Positions 8,089-13,315 of a stretch of 13,315 nt of DNA are shown here, piece after piece. Numbering within the stretch: position 1 is the first letter of the stretch; every line of letters starts with the position of its first letter. This DNA is from Acanthamoeba sp. SK_2022b (Eukaryota > Discosea > Longamoebia > Acanthamoebidae), in the NCBI GenBank assembly GCA_027943245.1, contig JANDJZ010000831.1:1-13315 (forward strand), in the 5' to 3' direction. Below the pieces are notes generated by a model that saw nothing but the letters and a program-made list of their open reading frames with translations, made no database searches and had not been told where the DNA came from. The translations under genes were made by a program, and so were the position numbers.

Positions 8089-10251
8089 ATGGCTGGGGAC
8101 TGCTGCACGGCGTCAAATCTGCCCTTGTGGCCCCTTTTCTACCTACGGCACGACAAGGGCACCGAGGAGCCAGAGAAGGGCCTCAAGGGCGGCCTCTACC
8201 CGTTCATTGTCAACTTCTGCCGCTACACCGCGCAGTCGACCCTCACGGCATGGTGCCTCTCCATACTCGTCATCTTGGTCCGTGTTGTGTCGGTGCCGGG
8301 AGGCTGGGCTGCGGACGTGCTCTGGCCCTTCTTCCGCATCTCCAAGAGCGGCGGCGAACATGGAGCAGCTGGCGATAAGGGTGAGGGGTGGGTCTTCACC
8401 CTACGCCTCCTGCCACTGAGTTGGATTTACATCTCTCAACGCCGTGTATTCATCGCAATCGCGCCGTGCTTTCTCTTCTACAAGAGGTTCGTCATGCTGG
8501 CGCCACTACAAGCACACCTTCATGCACATTGGAATATATTTATATATTACAAGATATATATCGCTTGGCAGTTGAAGCGGCCTATGCTTCTGCTGTTTAC
8601 GATTCTCGTAGCTTTGGGCAGGAGGAGGGCAGCCGCACCGTGCTACACATCTTCCCGCTCCTCTCGGTCGTGTCCACGCTCAAGCAGGGCGAGCGGCGCT
8701 TCTTCCTGTCGGTGCTCTACATCTTCTACTACCACACCATCGTCAAGCCGCTCGCCCACAATGCCAACTCGTTCAGCTCCTACCGCGCCATCGTCCTCTT
8801 CCCCATCTTTTGGCACTTTGACAAATCTGGCGAGACCGTCACCACCCTCTTCGGTGCGCTCTCTCCTTCTCGTTGTTGAGCCGCCCTTCTTTGTCTCCCC
8901 AGTGTTCCGCCCCTTTTCGGGGCTTCGCTTGATCTCACGCCTGTCCCCGCCTCAGGGCTCGTGTGGATCGTGAAGTTGCGTCCCTTCTTCGCGTTCACGA
9001 TGTTCCCCCTGTTCTGGATCATCAAGTCTCGCGGGCAGGTGCGTTCCGCCTGAGCCCGCCCACTCTCAAGAGCATTTCCTCCACCAGCCCTTCTTTCCGC
9101 CTACTGAAGGCTCGTTCTCTTGGTGTTGTCGTGCGCTATCCAGTTTGCGATCTTCTGCGTCATCTTCCTCTTGCATCTGCGAGGTGGCCGACTCTAGTAT
9201 GCAGAGACTGCTCTCCTGCTCCCTCCCTCATCGGCTCGTTTCACTCATTCACAACACAACACAACACAACACAACACATAAACGCTGCAGTAAGGTGGCC
9301 CTCTTCCCGTTCGTCTACCACAAACGGGACCCAGACGAGATGACGCTGTCCGTGATGCTGCTCTACTGGCTTCGGATATCGACCAGAAACGGCCAGAGGA
9401 AGGTGCTCACGACGGTCGTTCCGCTCTTCTTCTACTATCGCAACCCGGCGATCAACAAGACGGGCCTCGGCGTGCTCTATTTGGTGTGGTTCACCAAGAA
9501 CCCTACCAGCAACTCGACCACCTTTGCTGTGCTGCCGTTCTTCTACTACCGCTCGCCAGAATGGCAACCGATCGCGGGCTGCCTGCTCTTCTGGATGGCC
9601 AAGTCGGCCACGGGCATGTGGTGGGCCATCGTGTTCCCCATCTTCTTCATCAAGCGGGACGGCAGCGACACCAAGTGCTGGCTCTTTCCGATCTTCTACT
9701 ACTACTCCTCCTCTGCATGTATGACTCCCTCCCTCTCCTCACACCTGATGTCCCTCGCAGAGCCTCACACAACACGACACATGACAGCGTCGGACAAGCG
9801 CTTCCGGGCGCTCATCCTGCTGTTCTGGTTCTCGCGCACCTCCAAAGACGAGTGGTCGGTGGGCGTCCTGCCCTTCTTCACGTTCGGGCGGTCCCAAGGC
9901 GGCGGCACGACCGTCTCGCTCTTCCTCCTCCTGTGGTTCCGCACGGACGGCGACTCCTACCTCTTCACCCTCTTCCCCTTCGTGTGGGTGGCCGGGAGCC
10001 CTCATTCCTTCTGTTTCGCGCTCTTCCCCGTGTTCTACTTCTTCAAGATCAAGACGAGCCTCTACCTCCTCCTCTTCCCCTTCTTCCTCTTCGGCCTGGG
10101 CCAGTCCTCCTTCCACCTCTCCGTCTTCCCGCTCTTCCACATCTCCCGCACTTCGAGCAGCGCCTTCTACTCGTTCCTCTTCCTCTTCTGGTGGTGGCAC
10201 CGCAACTCCAGGTGGAGCCTCTGCTGCATCGACGCCTTTTGTTTCCACTGA
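8089..10251 (+). CDS. Tandem-repeat protein of about 27 aromatic 17-19-residue units
   Basis: Function unknown; I cannot assign it to a named family. Exons: 8089-8486, 8612-8853, 8956-9038, 9144-9196, 9291-9718 and 9788-10251; the phases agree and give 555 residues. Nearly the whole protein repeats a unit with the core (L/F)(F/L)P(L/I/F)F(Y/W) followed by basic or small residues and a polar turn such as RDPD, NPAINKTG or TDGD. In my numbering the prolines of the clearest units fall at 231, 266, 303, 341, 375, 392, 430, 465, 482, 499 and 516, spaced by 17 or by 34-38. The gaps of about 36 are filled by a second type lacking the proline, for example LLYWLRIS, LYLVWFTKN, LLFWFSRTS and LLLWFRTDG. 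No signal peptide is obvious. The short strand-turn-strand pattern suggests a beta-hairpin solenoid or membrane-embedded sheet, which is inference. The ATG at 8089 follows an in-frame stop (8083-8085), but an upstream exon cannot be excluded. The weakest part is residues 50-80. Confidence 0.85.
9251..9278. repeat. (ACAAC)n repeat in an intron
   Basis: About five copies of ACAAC sit a dozen bases before the CAG acceptor at 9288-9290 of the repeat-protein gene. They make that acceptor unusually poor in pyrimidines. Confidence 0.85.
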
Positions 10252-10352
10252 GACAATTTGTTGTTAAAATTATAATTGTATATTATTTACTTGTAATTTT
10301 TATGTTATAATTTATTTGGGCACAAGTAGCAGTTGGTGGCCCCTCCCCTTTG
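10252..10352. other. AT-rich gap between two convergent genes
   Basis: This 101-bp gap separates the stop codons of the plus-strand repeat gene and the minus-strand coiled-coil gene. It must hold both 3' ends, so the two 3' untranslated regions probably overlap. I see no canonical AATAAA for the plus-strand gene. Confidence 0.75.
10311..10316 (-). terminator. AATAAA polyadenylation signal
   Basis: AATAAA on the minus strand lies 37 bases past the TGA at 10355-10353, a sensible distance for the 306-residue coiled-coil gene. The match is to the general eukaryotic signal only. Confidence 0.5.
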
Positions 10353-11361
10353 TCATGTCATGATGGCGCCATCATCACAGGCCAGGCTGGTGTGGGTGTA
10401 GAGACGCGCCAGCATGTCCTCCAGCTCCTTGTACTGCTCCCACAGCCTCCTCTTCTCCTCCTCCACCAGGTCCCACTCTTGGCGCAACCGCTTCTTGGCC
10501 TGGCGCTGCTCGTTGTACAGGCGCAGCTTGGCCTCACCCAGCACGCGCCACTCCGTCTCCATGCGCCACCGCTCGTCGGCCACCTCTTTGCGCTCTCGCT
10601 CGAGCTCCCTCCTGGCCCGCTCCACCTCATCCTTACTGCCCTTCTCCTGCTCCTCCTTCGCCACCTCTGCCACGCCGTTGTTGTTCACGACGCCCTTCTT
10701 CTCCTTGATGGTGCCCGCCCTGCGGTCGCCCGCGGTGGCCTCCTTGCGTGGCGACACCACGCGCTTCTCGAGGGCCTCCTTCTCCTGCTTCCACTGCTGC
10801 GGCGTGCGCTTCTCAAACACCTCGCGCGTGTCGGCCTTGTGGGTCCACGGCAGCAGCGCGTTGGCCTCGCGCTGCTTCGCGTACTCGACCGAGGCCGTGC
10901 GCTGTCGTGTGATCGCCACCGACGGCGTGACGCCGGCCTCCACTTGGTTCTTGCGTTCCGTGATGCCCTCCCGTTTGAAAAAGCCGCCGCCGGTCGACAC
11001 CAAGGGCGGCTACGCAGAGAGGGAAACGTAGACGACGCTCAGTCAGCCAAAGCGGGAGAGGAGAGGATAGGCGATGAACTACTGAAAGAGGTCGTACAGT
11101 GGAGTTGTTGGACCGTCTGAGGGTGGTGGGGGTCGATGCTTCGCTGCCCTCCTTTTCCTTCCACAGCGCGGCTACGTCGTGGAAGGAAGACCGCGGCTGC
11201 GGCAACGACTGCAGGCTGCCCTTTCTAACGAGGTTTGAGGGTTTCGGGTGGGTGGCTGCTTCCTTCCTGGGCTCAAACATGTCGCGAAGGTCGCGCAGGC
11301 TCAGCCTGGGTAGTGGAAGATAAATGGGGTCACTAATGCGGTCCTCCCCAGCTTTTGCCAT
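10353..11361 (-). CDS. Hypothetical protein with a C-terminal coiled coil
   Basis: I do not recognise this protein. Two exons, 11361-11098 and 11009-10353, are joined across an intron of 88 bp (GTACGA donor, GCGTAG acceptor, phase 0) to give 306 residues. The start is the ATG at 11361, opening MAKAGEDRISDPIYLPLP. The first half is basic, Ser/Pro-rich and probably disordered, with a short LRDLRDMFEP stretch and several Arg/Lys-x-x-Ser sites. From about residue 150 it becomes strongly charged: QQWKQEKEALEKRV, then, from about 200 to 295, a nearly unbroken run rich in Glu, Arg and Lys with hydrophobic residues at heptad-like spacing (VERARRELERE, KRLRQEWDLVEEEKRRLW, YKELEDMLARLY). This favours a dimeric coiled coil, so a scaffold or cytoskeletal role is possible but not shown. 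It is convergent with the repeat-protein gene. A low-complexity composition makes homology calls risky. Confidence 0.75.
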
Positions 11362-11821
11362 GGACGGGGGGCGGTGCGGCGCTGGTAGAGGGCGGGGCGC
11401 ATGGCAGGCCATTCACTTGGCTACGGGGAGTATGCAGCGGGAAGAAGAGTCGAACGTTCGTGAAGTGAGGGGGGAGGGATGCCTCTTTGTTTGCGCCAAG
11501 CGATCGTCACGAAGTGGCGCTGGCGTTGACATATGTCGTTACTGGTTCACCTCAGACACGCGTGTCGCTCTCCTCCTGCTGTTCCTGTTCAGCTCTTGCT
11601 CAGGATTCCTGGAGTAGCGCGCCTCCTAGGCGCGTGGTGGGCAACACCAAGCGTGACGTGACACCCAGGACCTGAAGCGTCGCTTGGGAAAAGAAGGGCA
11701 AAAATAGCAAAAAATAGTAAAAAATGTCACAAAAAACAAATAAGGGGAGTGCCAACCCTTGCCAGGGATAGAGTGAGAGGGGGGGGGGGTTACAGCGCGA
11801 GTAAAGGGGAAAAATGCTCTT
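11362..11821. other. Intergenic region between two minus-strand genes
   Basis: It holds the 3' end of the nucleotidyltransferase gene and the promoter of the 306-residue coiled-coil gene. A GC-rich half (11362-11690) is followed by an A-rich tract with AAAAATAG-like units (11698-11745) and a run of about eleven G at 11779-11789. Short open frames on the plus strand show no protein-like pattern. I see no tRNA, clear TATA box or AATAAA. Confidence 0.55.
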
Positions 11822-12096
11822 TCATTCGCTGATGTATTGTTCGCAGACCTCGGCGAGGTCGCTCGTCGAGGTGAGCAGGGCGTAGGCGCGCCTGAACTCG
11901 TGTTGGATGGCCTTCAGGTTGTCCTGGTCCACCACCCGACCCAGGTCGTGGGTGAGGTCGAACGGGTCCTCGATCGAGAACCAGTGGTTCTCCTTGACCG
12001 TCTTGGGGAGCTTGTCCCATCGCTTCTCCTTCTTCGTAAGCATCGTCCCCCTCCGCACGCTCACCACCTTTCATTTGCATCATCAACACCAACATC

Positions 12097-12127
<31 letters not shown>

Positions 12128-13250
12128 GCGAACCATCAGCACCCAGCAACCGCGTCATACGCAGAACAGGAGAAGCAAACGCACCATGTGCTCATAGTCA
12201 AACTCCTCAGCATAAAGATAGAAAAATTCCAACAACAGCTCGGCCAGGGTTTCCTGTGAGTGTTGTGGGTGTGGGTGTGGCTCGCAATGTGAGGCGGTGA
12301 CTCCGGGAGAGTGGGATGATGAAGGAGAGGGAGGGACTGACCTGGTTCTGGGACCTGAAGCGTAATCGCCTGATGTCGTCGGAGTAGTAATAGCAGTTGT
12401 GGCCCTTGAGCATGACCACCGGCACCTCGCCGCGGAGCTCGCCATTGGGCGTGACTCGCTGCAGGCACGGGAGGACGGGTGGGCTTCGCTGTTGCAGGAA
12501 GTTGATCACCTGAACACCACCCATCCACCATCGCAATCCACCATCAACACCAACGACCGCAGCTCGAACGTAATTAAATTGTTGTTATTGTTATTGTTAT
12601 TGTTATTATTATTATATTCCTAAATAAAACCAAAGTAATAAAAAGGGAGCAGTACCAAAAGGATCCAGGCGTAGGAGGAGAGGGTGCCAGTGTAGGGCTC
12701 GTCCAATTTACGGCACTTGGCCCAGTGCTTGACAAAGTAGCCCAGCTGGAGGAGCCGGCTGTCGATCCGCGAGTACTGGGCGATCATGTGGGTGTTGTGC
12801 AGGGCCAGGATGTTGTTGATACAAATGTCACAGGAAAATTTGCTGGTGGGGAGGACCACGCCACCCAACGACGACACAGCAGAGAACCGCGGGGGAAGGG
12901 TGTCAGCTAGTATTCACACGCGGGGAGGGGGGGGGCTGTGGACTCACCTGAGGGGGTCCTCGAACTTGACAATAGGTACACTGGCGTGGGATAGGGCCGT
13001 CACGTCCTTCATTTTATCTGTGGAGGGAAAAAGAAAGAGATCAGGCGCCTGCGTGTGCATGTGTGTGGTGGACTGGAGGAGGGCAAGACGGCCGAGCTCG
13101 TACGTTCACGGAGAACGCGAGCGATGCGGTTCACGATCTTCTTCTTGGTGCCCGCCCGCTTGTCGATGGTCATGCAGATGTCGAGGTCGGAGTTCTTCAA
13201 GCAGAAACCGTTGGCCGACGACCCGAACAGGTTGAGCTTGGCTTGGAAGC
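11822..13250 (-). CDS. Cid1/TUT-type terminal uridylyltransferase, C-terminal part
   Basis: This enzyme family adds untemplated nucleotides, usually U, to RNA 3' ends and marks RNA for decay or processing. Exons: 13250-13104, 13017-12948, 12842-12656, 12509-12342, 12253-12185 and 12067-11822. The phases agree and give 295 residues; the N-terminus lies beyond the right edge, since exon 13250 starts in mid-codon after an acceptor. The window begins within the catalytic domain: FGSSANGFCLKNSDLDIC carries the G-S motif and two catalytic aspartates (DLD), and the third is in KFSCDIC after PIVKFEDP. The central region (LALHNTHMIAQYSRID, LGYFVKHWAK, TLSSYAWILLVINFLQQR) and the PAP-associated region (LAELLLEFFYLYAEEF, then IEDPFDLTHDLGRVV) follow in the usual order. 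The histidine in DLTHDLGR matches the position known in Cid1 to favour UTP. The protein ends about 45 residues after this motif, without the CCHC knuckles seen in vertebrate TUT4 and TUT7. Confidence 0.93.
12096..12127. repeat. (CAA)n trinucleotide repeat in an intron
   Basis: About ten CAA units lie in the 12068-12184 intron of the nucleotidyltransferase gene. On the gene's strand this is a TTG run, about 30 bases before the acceptor. Confidence 0.9.
12580..12617. repeat. (TTGTTA)n and (TTA)n repeat in an intron
   Basis: TTGTTATTG units grading into TTATTA fill the middle of the 12510-12655 intron of the nucleotidyltransferase gene. The rest of that intron is short non-coding sequence. Confidence 0.85.
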
Positions 13251-13315
13251 CTGCAATCACATATTAAAAAAAATATATGAATAAATTGTTAAAAAATTGA
13301 ATAAATAAATAGATA

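Noticed and set aside
8381..8571. Intron from a GTGAGG donor (8381) to a CAG acceptor (8571) in the repeat gene
   Set aside because: The phase works, but it would remove WVFTLRLLPLSW and FIAIAPCFLFYK, which match the repeat.
8487..8973. Continuous plus-strand frame running from 8089 to 8973 without splicing
   Set aside because: After 8486 the frame loses the repeat pattern. A GTTCGT donor at 8487 and a TAG acceptor at 8611 restore it in phase.
9719..9759. Use of the CTCGCAG acceptor (9759) in the last intron of the repeat gene
   Set aside because: It would create an in-frame TAG at the junction; the acceptor at 9787 keeps the frame open.
9739..10248. Minus-strand glutamate-rich frame opposite the repeat protein
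   Set aside because: It is the mirror of TTC/CTC codons for Phe and Leu; the plus-strand frame carries the repeat and ends in a proper stop.
1..13315. CRISPR array, insertion sequence, integrated virus or bacterial operon
   Set aside because: No spaced direct repeats, transposase, viral hallmark gene or ribosome-binding-site-led gene string is seen; all the genes have spliceosomal introns.

Overview
The window looks like nuclear DNA of a free-living amoeba of the Acanthamoeba type. Exons are GC-rich and separated by many short introns (mostly about 65-150 bp). Donors are often GTGCGT, GTACGT or GTGAGT, acceptors are pyrimidine-rich and mostly end in CAG or TAG, and introns carry AT-rich microsatellites. 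Genes are packed tightly, with only 100-490 bp between them. The organism call is an inference from this style; no rRNA or other marker gene is present. All exon models were built by hand from splice signals plus reading-phase agreement, without transcript data.

Layout, left to right. (1) 99-2895, minus: a multi-exon gene for a charged, coiled-coil protein, open at its C-terminal end; 13 exons are visible and a long (GTGTGC)n microsatellite fills the intron cut by the window edge. (2) 3163-7599, minus: a complete 19-exon gene for a White/ABCG-type ABC half-transporter, 932 residues in my model, with all nucleotide-binding motifs and an unusual linker before the membrane domain. (3) 7600-8088: a divergent intergenic region. 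(4) 8089-10251, plus: a six-exon gene for a 555-residue protein built almost entirely of about 27 short aromatic repeats with a period of about 17-19 residues; I cannot place it in any named family. (5) 10252-10352: an AT-rich gap between convergent genes. (6) 10353-11361, minus: a two-exon gene for a 306-residue protein with a C-terminal coiled coil. (7) 11362-11821: intergenic. (8) 11822-13250, minus: the C-terminal 295 residues of a Cid1/TUT-type terminal nucleotidyltransferase with its catalytic aspartates and the histidine linked to uridine preference.

Nothing suggests an operon or a shared pathway. This is ordinary gene-dense eukaryotic chromosome. The one arrangement that might matter is the head-to-head pair of the ABCG transporter and the repeat protein, which share one upstream region of about 490 bp. 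The best candidate for something undescribed is the repeat protein.
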